DNA of 64,000 nt from Actinoplanes regularis (GTDB taxonomy: Bacteria; Actinomycetota; Actinomycetes; Mycobacteriales; Micromonosporaceae): the NCBI RefSeq assembly GCF_900188005.1, contig NZ_FZNR01000008.1, positions 186,001 to 250,000 of the forward strand, in the 5' to 3' direction. A program made the position numbers and the translations under genes. Below are positions 32,644 through 41,433 of this stretch, in pieces; positions within the stretch are counted from its first letter, which is position 1, and every line of letters begins with the position of its first letter. The notes under the pieces were generated by a model, which saw only the letters and a list, made by a program, of their open reading frames with translations, had not been told where the DNA came from and did no database searches.

Positions 32644-34110
32644 TCAGCGGATCCCTCCCGGCACCGGGCCGGGCCAGTACTGCTCGGAGTACTCGCAGTT
32701 CGCCGTGACGTCGGCCTCGCTCGCGTAGCAGTTGTCCCCCTTCTCGGTGGCGTTGTCGCCGCCGTCCAGGTGGTCCGTCTCCGTGCTGAGGCCGCCGCCG
32801 GTGTCCAGCCAGTCGTCGCCGGCCTCGCCGGACAGCGTGTCGTTGCCGTCGTCGCCGGAGAGCAGGTCGTTGCCGGCGCCACCGCGGAGCACGTCGTCGC
32901 CGCTCTCGCCGAACAGCCGGTTGGCGGACGCGTTACCGGTCAGGTGGTCCGAGCCCTGGCCACCGACGACCATCTCGACGTCCGAGCCGACCGTGTCGTG
33001 CTCGCCGGACTGGCCGTCATCCCGGGACACGCCGTCCAGGTCGACGGTGATCGGCCGGGTGTAGCCGAAGTAGTCGACGGTGTCCTGGCCGGCGCCCCCG
33101 AGCAGGACGTCCGCGACGGCGCTCGCCGAGTCGTAGTCGCCCACCAGCGTGTCGTTGCCATCGCCACCCTCGAGCCGGTCCTGGCCGTATCCGCCGTCGA
33201 GGTGGTCGTTGCCACCCAAGCCGCGCAGGGTGTCGTTGCCGGGGCCGCCGGTAAGCATGTCGTACCCGGCGTGGCCGGTCAGCCGGTCGTTGCCGTCGCC
33301 GCCCTCGAGCCCCTCGAGGTCGGCCAGCAGCGTGTCGTGCTCGCCCGCCTGCCCGTCGTCGCCCTTGGCACCGTCCAGATCTGCGGTGATCGCCCGGGTT
33401 CGGCCCTGGTAATAGACGAAGTCGACGCCACTACCCCCGCTGACCAGGTCGGCGCCGCTGGTGGCGTACGGAATGGGGTACTGATGGAGCCGGTCCTCGC
33501 CGGCCCCGCCGTACTCGCTGTCGTCCCCCGGCCCGCCGTCGATCGCGTCCTGGCCGGCCTCGCCGTAAAGGCGGTCGTTGCCGTAGGAGCCGTCAAGGGA
33601 GTCGTCGCCGGCCCCGCCGTGCAGTCGGTCGGCACCGAGCTCTCCGTAGAGATGATCGTTACCCGCGCCGGCCTCGATCTGATCGTTGCCGTCGCCGCCG
33701 GTCAGTGAGTCGGCGCGCGGACCGCCGTAGAGCTTGTCGTTGCCGTCACCGCCACTCGCGGAGAGCGGCAGGTCAGACTTGTTGACCACGGAGTCGTTCT
33801 TGGCGCCCAGCGAGACGCTGACCCGGGTCGGTGTCTTGCCGGTCGTGCAGCGGACCTTCGACGTGTCGACCTTCTTGCAACCCTTGCCAGGCTTGACGGC
33901 GACCACGTCGTCGATCGTGATGGTTCGCCCGGAGCGGGTGATCACAACGTTGTTCGTCTTGTTGGAGCCTGCCGTGAACACCACCTTGGTGCCACTGACC
34001 GACGCGACGCCGGTAGTGGCCGCTTGCGCTGGCGCGGCGAGCACGCCGACCGCGGCAGTGGAGGTGAGGAGGGCCAGACCGGCCCTGGAGAGCCAAAGTG
34101 AGCGGGACAT
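32644..34110 (-). CDS. Secreted RTX-like calcium-repeat protein (copy 3)
   Basis: 488 aa from ATG 34110 (GGGGGAG upstream). Signal peptide about 1-30 (VLAAPAQAAT), N-terminal domain with TRSGRTITIDDVVAVKPGKG, then the longest array of GGxGNDxLxx nonapeptides in the window (about 120-455). Two segments of a different type, ITADLDGAKGDDGQAGEHDT and ITVDLDGVSRDDGQSGEHDT, interrupt the roll; related segments occur in the other two copies. It ends in a Cys-containing tail (DNCYASEADVTANCEYS). Likely extracellular, calcium-dependent fold. Confidence 0.83.
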   Translation of the reverse strand: MSRSLWLSRAGLALLTSTAAVGVLAAPAQAATTGVASVSGTKVVFTAGSNKTNNVVITRSGRTITIDDVVAVKPGKGCKKVDTSKVRCTTGKTPTRVSVSLGAKNDSVVNKSDLPLSASGGDGNDKLYGGPRADSLTGGDGNDQIEAGAGNDHLYGELGADRLHGGAGDDSLDGSYGNDRLYGEAGQDAIDGGPGDDSEYGGAGEDRLHQYPIPYATSGADLVSGGSGVDFVYYQGRTRAITADLDGAKGDDGQAGEHDTLLADLEGLEGGDGNDRLTGHAGYDMLTGGPGNDTLRGLGGNDHLDGGYGQDRLEGGDGNDTLVGDYDSASAVADVLLGGAGQDTVDYFGYTRPITVDLDGVSRDDGQSGEHDTVGSDVEMVVGGQGSDHLTGNASANRLFGESGDDVLRGGAGNDLLSGDDGNDTLSGEAGDDWLDTGGGLSTETDHLDGGDNATEKGDNCYASEADVTANCEYSEQYWPGPVPGGIR

Positions 34111-34428
34111 CGAGAAACTCCCCCGAATCAGAAACTGACCAGGATCGTAGATGTCTTTCACGGTTTGGACGATCCCGTTTCGTCGTCCCTGGCATCGGCG
34201 GCATGTGAGTGAGGCGCCTTCCATGGAACAGCAGATCCCAGCTGCCAGTTAGCGGGTTCCGCATGGCTGCCGCGAGGCATCAGCTATCTGGCGCCGTATC
34301 GTGCCTGCATGCTGGGTTCCGTCCCTCGTCTTCGCCGCCTAACCTGCCCGCCATGATGATCAGCTTTTGCGCGTACTGAATGGGTTCCTGCGATTACCAC
34401 TCGAACTGACCTTTTCATTCCGGTCAAT
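34111..34428. other. Intergenic region without recognisable gene
   Basis: About 318 bp between divergent genes. I see no ORF with coding character, RNA gene or strong hairpin. It presumably holds the promoters of the RTX-like gene and the 215-aa membrane protein. Confidence 0.5.
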
Positions 34429-35076
34429 ATGGTGACGGTCCTGGATATTCCGCCACTAGCCGTCACCAATGCGTCATCCGACCCGGAATGGGGCGATGTG
34501 CCGATCGGCCAGGGAACCTATCGGCGCAGCCCGTCCCAGCGGCTGCCCCTGGATCCGCGAACCGCCAAGGCCATCCGACGCTACCGCCGCCTCGTGCCAT
34601 GGGCTCTACCTGTCAACCTCACCGCACTGGTCGTTTTCTGCATCGCGATCTACAGAGACGACCTGCCGCTTGCCATCCAGTTGGCCGGGATCGGGATGTA
34701 TATGACCACGACGCTCGGGTGGCACCGCGTGGTCGCCGGGCTGCCCCCGCAGCGACCGAGGCGCCTTCGATCCGGCGACCTGCGCATCCCGGAAGTCCCG
34801 ATCGAAGTCGCGGAGCAATGGATCGCACGAAATCCCGGCGTGACTGCTACCGACGAGCCGATGCCTCACCCACACTCCCGCCGGTACTACGCCCGCTGGT
34901 CGATCGGCCTGGTGACGGCGGCGATCGTCCTGGTCGTGGTACTGGCGAACGACGGCCGTGAAGATCTCATCCTGTTCTGGCAGTTGGCGTCGGTGTTGTT
35001 CGTCGCTGGGCTTGTGATGGCGCTGAGAACGCTGCCGCCGGTCCACGGCAAACCGAAATACACATTGCTCGGCTGA
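34429..35076 (+). CDS. Hypothetical multi-span membrane protein
   Basis: 215 aa. A polar N-terminus (about 1-60) precedes two hydrophobic segments (about 62-80, 83-100), a cytosolic-type loop with PPQRPRRLRSGD, then two more (about 159-177, 184-201). Family not recognised. No convincing ribosome site before ATG 34429, so the start could be further in. Codon bias is weaker than in the neighbours, hinting at acquisition. Confidence 0.55.
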   Translation: MVTVLDIPPLAVTNASSDPEWGDVPIGQGTYRRSPSQRLPLDPRTAKAIRRYRRLVPWALPVNLTALVVFCIAIYRDDLPLAIQLAGIGMYMTTTLGWHRVVAGLPPQRPRRLRSGDLRIPEVPIEVAEQWIARNPGVTATDEPMPHPHSRRYYARWSIGLVTAAIVLVVVLANDGREDLILFWQLASVLFVAGLVMALRTLPPVHGKPKYTLLG

Positions 35077-35130
35077 CCCGGTCACAACCAAGTTAGAAGA
35101 GAACGTCACCTCGGAACGCGGCCGTCCGCG

Positions 35131-35240
35131 CGCCTACGACCGCGCCGGCAACATCCGATACACCAGCCAGCGCACCTACCACCGCTGACCACAAGCGTGA
35201 AACGGATCGGCCCTGTGCAGGGTCGATCCGTTTCACGCTT
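35131..35240 (+). pseudogene. Duplicated 3' end of the S8/YRR gene with its terminator
   Basis: 35131-35188 encodes AYDRAGNIRYTSQRTYHR plus stop, almost identical to the last codons of the S8/YRR gene at 31885-31941. A 22-bp perfect hairpin follows (35193-35214/35219-35240, GTGC loop), matching the S8 gene terminator in position and loop. Its outer stem bases differ on both arms, so pairing is kept. No upstream coding part remains. Confidence 0.8.
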
Positions 35241-35368
35241 GCATCAAAACAAGGCCCCCATGATCAAAGTCGGCTGAGGATAGTGACTCCCGCCGGACCT
35301 GATCAAGGTCTCGGGGAACACTGCACGCAGCATCTGGCGCCGGCGGTCGCCGTGAGAGCCGTTGAACC

Positions 35369-35401
35369 GAATGAGGCCGCGCTCCCGGCGCGGCCTCATT
35401 C
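35369..35401 (-). terminator. Terminator of the 501-aa Ig/YRR gene
   Basis: 14-bp perfect stem GAATGAGGCCGCGC (35369-35382/35388-35401), 8 bp beyond the stop of the minus-strand gene. Confidence 0.8.
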
Positions 35402-35408
35402 GTCAAAA

Positions 35409-36914
35409 TCATCGACGGTACGTGAGCTTCGTCGTGTACCTGGCGTTACCCGCCCTGTCGTAGGCACGCACCTGCACGGTGAAGGTCTTACCGTATTTCT
35501 TCGGGTTCAGGCTGAAGGTGTAGGCGGCCTTTGTGTCGGCCGCTACCACCTTGCCGTTGACCAGCAGTTGCACCCGGGCGATCCCGTACCGGTCACTCGC
35601 CGACGCGGTGAACGTCGTCGTCTTGGTCAGCTTCGCCTTGTTCTTCGGCGCCTTCGTGAGCTTGACCGACGGCGCGGTGTTGTCGATGTACACGACCCGA
35701 CGGACGGTGGTCATGTTGCCGGCCTTGTCCATCGCGTCCCAGGCCAACGTGTGCCTTCCGTCGGCAACCGCCCGGCTGTTCACCTGAACGGTCCACGGCT
35801 GCTTGCGGGTGTGCGCGCCCACCTGCCAGTTATCGAGGTGGCTGGCCAGGTAGGTCAGGCCGGTGGTGTCCTGAACGTTTGTCACACCGGCCGTAAAGGT
35901 GCCCCGCAGGTAAGTGCCGGCCGGGGTGACCGTGACGACGGGGCGGTCGTTGTCGACGGTGACCGCACGGGTGTACTCGGCGATGTTGCCGAGGGTGTCG
36001 TAGGCGCGGACCGTCATTGTCGCCGGACCGTTGCCCGCAGCGGGATCCCAGGCGAGGTCGACGACTCCGAGGCCGTTGCAGCAGATCGTCCGGTCGGTGC
36101 GAACCAGTTCGCCGTTGACGAGCAGTTCCACCTTCTCCACGCTTGCCGGGTCGTACGCCTCGACGGCGATCGGCTCGTGAACGCTGACAAAGCCGGCGAC
36201 TTCGGGGAACCGGACGGCAAGCGTTGGTGGCGTGCGGTCGACGAAGGCGTACTGGGCCACCGTCGTGACGTTGCCGAGATCGTCATAGGTGCGGGAGTGG
36301 AGGGTCACCTGGCCGCTATAGGCGCTGGTGTCCCACCTGACCGTCCATGGCGCGGCCGTCGCGGTGTCGATGACCTGATCACCGACGAGGAGTTCGATCT
36401 TGGCGACGGTGGCAGCGTCCTGTCGGGGGGTCAGGTTGAACTCCTGGATCCCGGTGAAGCTGTTCTGTTTGTTCTGGGGAAGGCCGCTGCTCCACGGGAA
36501 GTCGGAGATCGGTGCGTAGTTGTCGACCCGGACCGTGACCGGATCGGTCTTTGTCACGTTGCCCGCCGCGTCGCGGACCGCGAGGTAGACCAGTACGTCC
36601 TGATCCACGATGTAATGCGTGACGTCGAGGGTGTTCCACCGCAACGCCCACGGCGCCGCGCGATCGAACGCTACGGGCGCATTGTTGGCGTAGAGCACCA
36701 ACTCGGCTGGGGCGGTGCCGTCCGCGAGTGTCGGCTCGACGGTGACCGTCTTGCTGATCCGGGCGCCGGCGGCGATCCCGAGGTCCAGCACCGGGGCATC
36801 CGCGGCATGGGCCGGCGAGGTCAGCGCGACGCCGGTCGCGAGCGTCGCAACGACGGTCGCGGCGGTCAGCGATGCCAGCCGTGGAACCCGGACGCGTCGA
36901 GAAGTATGTGGCAC
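35409..36914 (-). CDS. Secreted Ig-like protein with C-terminal YRR module
   Basis: 501 aa, GTG start with GGAGGA 6 bases upstream. Signal peptide about 1-38 (TSPAHAAD), four Ig-like domains (ELVLYANNAPVAFDRAAPWA, KIELLVGDQVIDTATAAPW, KVELLVNGELVRTD), then the YRR module (GIARVQLLVNGKVVAADTKA, KYGKTFTVQVRAYDRAG, LTYRR). Similar in plan to 25918-27114 with an extra domain. No enzyme motif, so a structural or adhesive surface role is inferred. An integrase fragment lies directly upstream and may have displaced the original promoter. Confidence 0.8.
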   Translation of the reverse strand: MPHTSRRVRVPRLASLTAATVVATLATGVALTSPAHAADAPVLDLGIAAGARISKTVTVEPTLADGTAPAELVLYANNAPVAFDRAAPWALRWNTLDVTHYIVDQDVLVYLAVRDAAGNVTKTDPVTVRVDNYAPISDFPWSSGLPQNKQNSFTGIQEFNLTPRQDAATVAKIELLVGDQVIDTATAAPWTVRWDTSAYSGQVTLHSRTYDDLGNVTTVAQYAFVDRTPPTLAVRFPEVAGFVSVHEPIAVEAYDPASVEKVELLVNGELVRTDRTICCNGLGVVDLAWDPAAGNGPATMTVRAYDTLGNIAEYTRAVTVDNDRPVVTVTPAGTYLRGTFTAGVTNVQDTTGLTYLASHLDNWQVGAHTRKQPWTVQVNSRAVADGRHTLAWDAMDKAGNMTTVRRVVYIDNTAPSVKLTKAPKNKAKLTKTTTFTASASDRYGIARVQLLVNGKVVAADTKAAYTFSLNPKKYGKTFTVQVRAYDRAGNARYTTKLTYRR

Positions 36915-36942
36915 CCGATTCCTCCGAAGATCGATAAGGCGC

Positions 36943-37134
36943 GCAGCCTACCTCGGCCGCTACCGGCTCTGCGACCTCAACGGGCCCCTGCTGCGCGCGG
37001 TTTTCGCCGAGATCGCCCAGACCGCCAACAGCAAGGGCCAGCCGCAGTCAGCGCTCAACCATCTGCGCACCACCCTGCGCGCCGCGCTCAACCTGGCAGC
37101 CCGCGAAGAATTGATCGACAGCACCCCGGCGAGA
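36943..37134 (+). pseudogene. N-terminal (core-binding domain) fragment of a tyrosine integrase
   Basis: Translates as AYLGRYRLCDLNGPLLRAVF, then AEIAQTANSKGQPQSALNHL, RTTLRAALNLAAREELI, typical of the SAM-like N-terminal domain of actinomycete tRNA-targeting integrases. The catalytic domain is missing. The fragment points toward the tRNA-Arg repeat at 37232, the usual int-att arrangement. Confidence 0.75.
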
Positions 37135-37231
37135 CACTCATGTGGGACCCACATGACACCCATCGTCCACACAGGCCGGACAACGAGAAGGGCCTGACCC
37201 GCGTTTCCGCAGTTCAGACCCATCTCAATCT

Positions 37232-37275
37232 TGTGCGCCCGAAGGGACTCGAACCCCTAACCTTCTGATCCGTAG
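37232..37275 (-). repeat. 44-bp copy of part of tRNA-Arg(ACG): attachment-site remnant
   Basis: Identical to 50419-50462 inside the intact tRNA-Arg gene, from the anticodon arm to the 3' end, in the same orientation. Such duplication of a tRNA 3' half is the footprint of tyrosine-integrase insertion. It cannot fold as a tRNA because the 5' half is absent. Confidence 0.85.
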
Positions 37276-37303
37276 CCCGCCCGGAAGAACCGGGCGGGCT
37301 ACG
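37271..37303 (-). terminator. Terminator of the large S8 protease gene
   Basis: 14-bp perfect stem (37271-37284/37290-37303), overlapping the last bases of the att copy. Confidence 0.8.
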
Positions 37304-37318
37304 TGGTGACTTCGCCGG

Positions 37319-40300
37319 TCAGTTCGTGACGGCGGTGATCGCGACCGAGCCGCGGCCGACGACCGCGCCTTCGTCCGTTAGCACGGTGACCTCACCGAAC
37401 AGGCTGCGACCGGCCGGCGGCACGGAGGCAGCGGTGACCGATCCGGTGATCGTCGTCTGCGCGCCGCCGGCCAGCGGCACCGCCGTAGCCGGAATGGTGA
37501 CGGCGCCCAGGGCGGGGCTGTAGTAGACGTCCAGGTAGTCGTAGGCGGTGGAGCCGCTGGGTACGGCGTAGCCGTCGATCACGACGGTGTACGTGCCGGC
37601 CGCCGGGTTGGCGATCGACACCGCTTCCTCGGCGTCACCGTCGGCCTGCTGCGCGACCTGCACCCCGTCCTTGAGCACGCTGAGATCCAGGTCGGCGCCG
37701 ATGTCGCCGGGGTTGCCGATCGACACGTCGAGTCGCTGGGCGCCCTCGGGCACCTCGACCGTGTACTGCTGCTTCGCCCCTTCGGCGATCGTCGGACGCT
37801 GCCGGCTCGCGCTGCCGAGCGGGCCGCCCTGGGCGGTGACCGTCAGCGGCCCGAAGTTGTTGCGCACGGTCCAGGCGGCCGGGGTGGCCTGCCCGATAGT
37901 GACGCTGGGCAGCGTGACCGTCTCCGGCGACACCGTGACGCCCTGGATCTTCGCGGTGAGTTTGAACGGGTTGTTCAACGCCGGCGAGGTACGCCGCGAC
38001 TCGACCTCGAGTTCCCAGACGCCCGGCAGCGGGTTCTCGTACGCCCGCTCCTGGGGCTTGCAGACCGAGGCGTCGGAGTAGTTGGTGTAGCAGTTCGCCG
38101 ACGCGGTGCTGTCCACCGGGACGCCCCACGGGTTGATCGCGGTCCAGCGGGTCTGCGAGCCGGTCGCGATGCCGGACAGGTCCACCTGCAGCGCGGTCGT
38201 GCCCTGCGGCACGGTGACGAAGAACGAGGTCGTCGAGTTGCGGTCGACCGACCCGGCGAACGTCTGGGCGTACGACGGCTTCGTGGTGTCCACTCCGGCG
38301 ATGACCGTGTTGAGCACCTCGAAGTCGACCACCGGGGTCGACGGGTCGTCGACCTTCAGGATCGCGCTGGCGTCACCCTCCTGAGCCCGGACGGTGACCG
38401 GCACGGAGACCGTCTTGTTCAGCGGCAGCACCACCGAGCCGGCCGAGGAGAACGCCTTACGGTCGCCCAGCCAGGTCAGCGTGTGCCGGATCGCCTTGGC
38501 CGGACCGCTCGTACGGGTCAGTTTGATGGTGTAGGTCTTGCGCTGACCGGCCTTCAGGCCACCCTGACCGGCCGCGCACCGGTTGTAGATGCCCTGCCCC
38601 TGGCCAGGGGTGGCCAGGAAGTCGCCGAGCGGGCTGCAGACCGGCGCCGATGAGGTGTAGTCGCGTACCGGCGAGTTCTTCGTCAGCAGCTTCCACGCGG
38701 CGGGCACGTTCATCTGGCCGTAGCCCTGAGCGTTGACCGACTCGCCGGGGATCAGGCCGGCGGTCGAGTAGATCGCCCGGCGCAGCTGGGCCGGGGTCAC
38801 ACCGAGGTCCTTCGCCTTGGCCGCGGACAGCAGCAGCGCCGCTGCGCCGGCGGCCTGCGGGGACGCCATCGACGTGCCGTTCTCCATCGCGTAGCCGACC
38901 GGCAGTGTGTAGCCGACGGTGGTCAGGCCGTCGACGACTTCCCAGGTCGGGGCGGCCGAGATGGCCGAGCCTGGGGCGGCGATGTTCGGCTTGAAGCCGC
39001 CGTCTTCACGCGGGCCGCGCGAGGAGAACGGGAACAGCTGCAGCTTGCGGCGGGTCACCGAGCCGTAGTTCGCCAGCCAGGTGTCCTTGCTGACGCTGGC
39101 CGCGACACTGACCACGTCGTTCGCGACCGACGGGTCGCCGATCGTGTTCACGCCCGGGCCGCTGTTGCCGGCCGAGATGAACATCTGCACGCCGTAATCG
39201 TTGATCAGCTTGTCGTAGAGCACGGCGCGCGCGTTGTTCGCGTCGTTGAGGGCAGGCAGACCGCCGATCGACATGTTGATCACGTCGACGTGCCGGTTGA
39301 CGACCAGGTCGACCATGCCGGTGGTCAGTGCGGCCGCGGTGCAGCCGCCGCCCCACGAGCAGGCCCGCGCGGAGACGATCTTCGCGCCGGGCGCCTGCCC
39401 GTCCAGGTTCACGTTGCCCAGCAGGTCGTTGCCGGCCGCGATCCCCGCCACGTGGGTGGCGTGCAGGCCCTCGGTGATGCCGATGCTGACGAAGTCGGCG
39501 GTCTGCCCGGGCAGTCCGGCCGGGGTGAGGTCGACATCCTCGCGGTACTCGACGACGAACGGCATCCGCTCGGCGATGGCCGTGGCCGGGTTGTCCGTGC
39601 CGAAGTGACCGACGTCGAGCTTCTCGTTGTACGGCCGCATCACGGCGTCGTCGGTGAAGTCGAAGTTCTGGTTGGTGTCGACCCGGATGTCGTGGCTGAC
39701 CGGGTCGTAGAGGATGCCCCACCAGTCGGTGGTGTCACCGTCGCGGTTCACGTCGCCTTCCGGCTCGCTGGCCGCGGTGATGTTCTCCGAGAACCGGTTG
39801 ATCAGCCAGTTTCCGGCCGGGGCCGTCCACTGCACGCCCTGGTAGCCGAAGGCCGGGCCGGCCACCGGGGTGCGCATGGCCCGCCACGAGCCGTCGCTCT
39901 CCAGCAGCGGGTCGGTGGCGGTGACCCAGTCGACGATCTTCCGTTCACCGGTGGTGGTCTTCTGCAGCGCCGGGTGGTCGATGTCGACGCCGGAGTCCAT
40001 GATGCCGATGGTCACGCCGCGACCGTCGTACCTGGGGTTCTTCTTCTTGAACGCCACCGAGCCGATCTCGTCGGTCGGCATGTACGGGTTCACCGCGGGC
40101 GTCGTCGCACCGGGGCCGGCCGGCGGCGCCGCCTGCCGGGTGGCCCGCTCGCCGGCCACGCCGAGGTCGGGATCGGGCAGCTTGATGGTCTCGTCCAGGT
40201 CGACGGCGGAGATGCCCGGCAGCTTCGCGGCGCTGAGGACCTTGCCGGTCGGTACCGAGGCGAGCACGTAGCCGACCTGGTCGACGCGGCGGGTCACCGT

Positions 40301-40618
40301 GCCGCCCAGGCTCTTGACCTTGGCCGCCACGTCGGACGCCTTGCCCTTGTCGGTAGCGATGATGACCGTGACGCTGGGCTTCTTCGCGGCTTCGGCCTCG
40401 GCCAGCAGGTCGGCGTCGTGTGAGCCGAGGGAGTCGGCGGGCGACTCCTTGGGGGCGGACGGGTCCTCGGGCGTCTTCTGCAGGGCCGCGGGCGCCGATT
40501 CCGCGCCGGGCTGCGCCGCGGCCGGGATCGACCCGCTCAGCGTGGCCACGCCGGCGATCATGCCGACCGCCAGCACCGAGGTGAACGTCCGCCGGCCCCA
40601 AGTGGATGTCTGTCTCAC
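37319..40618 (-). CDS. Large secreted S8 (subtilisin-like) protease
   Basis: 1099 aa, GTG start, GGAGGA 8 bases upstream. Signal peptide about 1-35, inhibitor-I9-like propeptide (about 80-150, KPSVTVIIATDKGKASDVAA), subtilase domain about 190-640. The domain has Asp in GIMDSGVDIDHP, His in GLHATHVAGIAAG, oxyanion Asn in FISAGNSGPG and Ser in NGTSMASPQAAG, so it appears intact. It has a long insert between Asp and His, as in tripeptidyl-peptidase-II-like subtilases. The C-terminal 450 residues are beta-sandwich domains, including a pre-peptidase-like region (GTYTVVIDGYAVPSG). No YRR module. Extracellular proteolysis is predicted. Confidence 0.88.
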   Translation of the reverse strand: MRQTSTWGRRTFTSVLAVGMIAGVATLSGSIPAAAQPGAESAPAALQKTPEDPSAPKESPADSLGSHDADLLAEAEAAKKPSVTVIIATDKGKASDVAAKVKSLGGTVTRRVDQVGYVLASVPTGKVLSAAKLPGISAVDLDETIKLPDPDLGVAGERATRQAAPPAGPGATTPAVNPYMPTDEIGSVAFKKKNPRYDGRGVTIGIMDSGVDIDHPALQKTTTGERKIVDWVTATDPLLESDGSWRAMRTPVAGPAFGYQGVQWTAPAGNWLINRFSENITAASEPEGDVNRDGDTTDWWGILYDPVSHDIRVDTNQNFDFTDDAVMRPYNEKLDVGHFGTDNPATAIAERMPFVVEYREDVDLTPAGLPGQTADFVSIGITEGLHATHVAGIAAGNDLLGNVNLDGQAPGAKIVSARACSWGGGCTAAALTTGMVDLVVNRHVDVINMSIGGLPALNDANNARAVLYDKLINDYGVQMFISAGNSGPGVNTIGDPSVANDVVSVAASVSKDTWLANYGSVTRRKLQLFPFSSRGPREDGGFKPNIAAPGSAISAAPTWEVVDGLTTVGYTLPVGYAMENGTSMASPQAAGAAALLLSAAKAKDLGVTPAQLRRAIYSTAGLIPGESVNAQGYGQMNVPAAWKLLTKNSPVRDYTSSAPVCSPLGDFLATPGQGQGIYNRCAAGQGGLKAGQRKTYTIKLTRTSGPAKAIRHTLTWLGDRKAFSSAGSVVLPLNKTVSVPVTVRAQEGDASAILKVDDPSTPVVDFEVLNTVIAGVDTTKPSYAQTFAGSVDRNSTTSFFVTVPQGTTALQVDLSGIATGSQTRWTAINPWGVPVDSTASANCYTNYSDASVCKPQERAYENPLPGVWELEVESRRTSPALNNPFKLTAKIQGVTVSPETVTLPSVTIGQATPAAWTVRNNFGPLTVTAQGGPLGSASRQRPTIAEGAKQQYTVEVPEGAQRLDVSIGNPGDIGADLDLSVLKDGVQVAQQADGDAEEAVSIANPAAGTYTVVIDGYAVPSGSTAYDYLDVYYSPALGAVTIPATAVPLAGGAQTTITGSVTAASVPPAGRSLFGEVTVLTDEGAVVGRGSVAITAVTN

Positions 40619-40767
40619 GTACGGGTCCTCCGGAAGGAAGGCGCCCAGCGGGGTTCACCGGGCGCAATCCTGGGATCTTCACCATCGAGGATCGTAAAAG
40701 TCACTACCGTCGATCAGGTCGTGACGGGGACGTGACATTCGGTTATAGGCATATATCGACGTGCAGC

Positions 40768-40985
40768 TCAGCCCGGATAACGCTCCCACGGCCCGGCGAT
40801 GGCGAGAGTGACGCCGGGAACCTGGATGTTGCCGAACAGGACGCGACCGTCGGGCGAGAACGTCGGGCCGGTGAACTCGGAGTACGTCGGCGCGGGTTTG
40901 AGCCGGATGCCAGCACCTCACCGGCCGCACCATCCAGCCCGAACAGCAACAGGCAGGATCGGCCGCCCCGGTCAGAGCGGCCACC
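40768..40985 (-). pseudogene. C-terminal fragment of a PhoX/DUF839 phosphatase-like protein
   Basis: Minus-strand translation gives PTYSEFTGPTFSPDGRVLFG, then NIQVPGVTLAIAGPWERYPG and a stop, characteristic of the C-terminus of PhoX-family secreted phosphatases. Upstream, CLLLFGLDGAAGEVLASGSN continues the family pattern but in another frame, so a 1-base frameshift at about 40897 separates them. The rest of the gene is missing. Confidence 0.65.
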
Positions 40986-41121
40986 GAGCACTCCGGCGGA
41001 AGCAACCAGCCGACTGCCGCTGGCTGGATCGGGCCCGGCATCTGCCGTGGCCGCCGCAACCGAGCTGCCCTGGTCGCACCGGCGCCACCGTTGCACCCGC
41101 CACCGAGCCTGCGCTGTGCGG

Positions 41122-41328
41122 CTAGGAGTTCATCCGGACGATGACGCCGATGACCATGCCGAAGCCGATGGCTGCGACGGCCACACGCAGCGCGACGGCG
41201 GCCCATTGCTCACCGCGTTTCGTCACCACCGTCGCGAAGACGGCGGCAACGGCGCCGAACAGGATCGGCACGGCAGCCTGGCCCATCATCCCAGCGGGTA
41301 GTTGCCGTCTCTTCGGCCGCAGACTCAC
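41122..41328 (-). CDS. Small two-span membrane protein, hypothetical
   Basis: 68 aa. A basic N-terminus (SLRPKRRQLPAG) precedes two hydrophobic segments (about 15-33, 45-64). Family unknown. GTG 41328 lacks a ribosome site; ATG codons at residues 14-15 are alternatives. Low support beyond membrane character. Confidence 0.45.
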   Translation of the reverse strand: MSLRPKRRQLPAGMMGQAAVPILFGAVAAVFATVVTKRGEQWAAVALRVAVAAIGFGMVIGVIVRMNS

Positions 41329-41386
41329 CGTAAAGCAAAGCCGGCTGGCCAGCGAGGCCCGCTCTGGACTGAGGCCCCATACGAAA

Positions 41387-41415
41387 GGCGCCGGGTCCGC
41401 TGTGGACCCGGCGCC
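41387..41415 (-). terminator. Terminator of the 468-aa Ig/YRR gene
   Basis: 12-bp perfect stem GGCGCCGGGTCC (41387-41398/41404-41415). Confidence 0.75.
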
Positions 41416-41433
41416 GATTTCCGCAGTACGGCG

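Noticed and set aside
32700..33800. Short-period repeats resembling a CRISPR-like array
   Set aside because: They are in-frame codons for GGxGxDxLx calcium-binding nonapeptides, with no constant repeat plus variable spacer pattern.
34284..34469. 61-codon minus-strand frame upstream of the membrane protein
   Set aside because: Composition and position give no support, and it overlaps the start of the 34429 gene.
37232..37275. A second tRNA-Arg gene
   Set aside because: Only the 3' part from the anticodon arm onward is present; the 5' acceptor strand and D-arm are replaced by a terminator hairpin.
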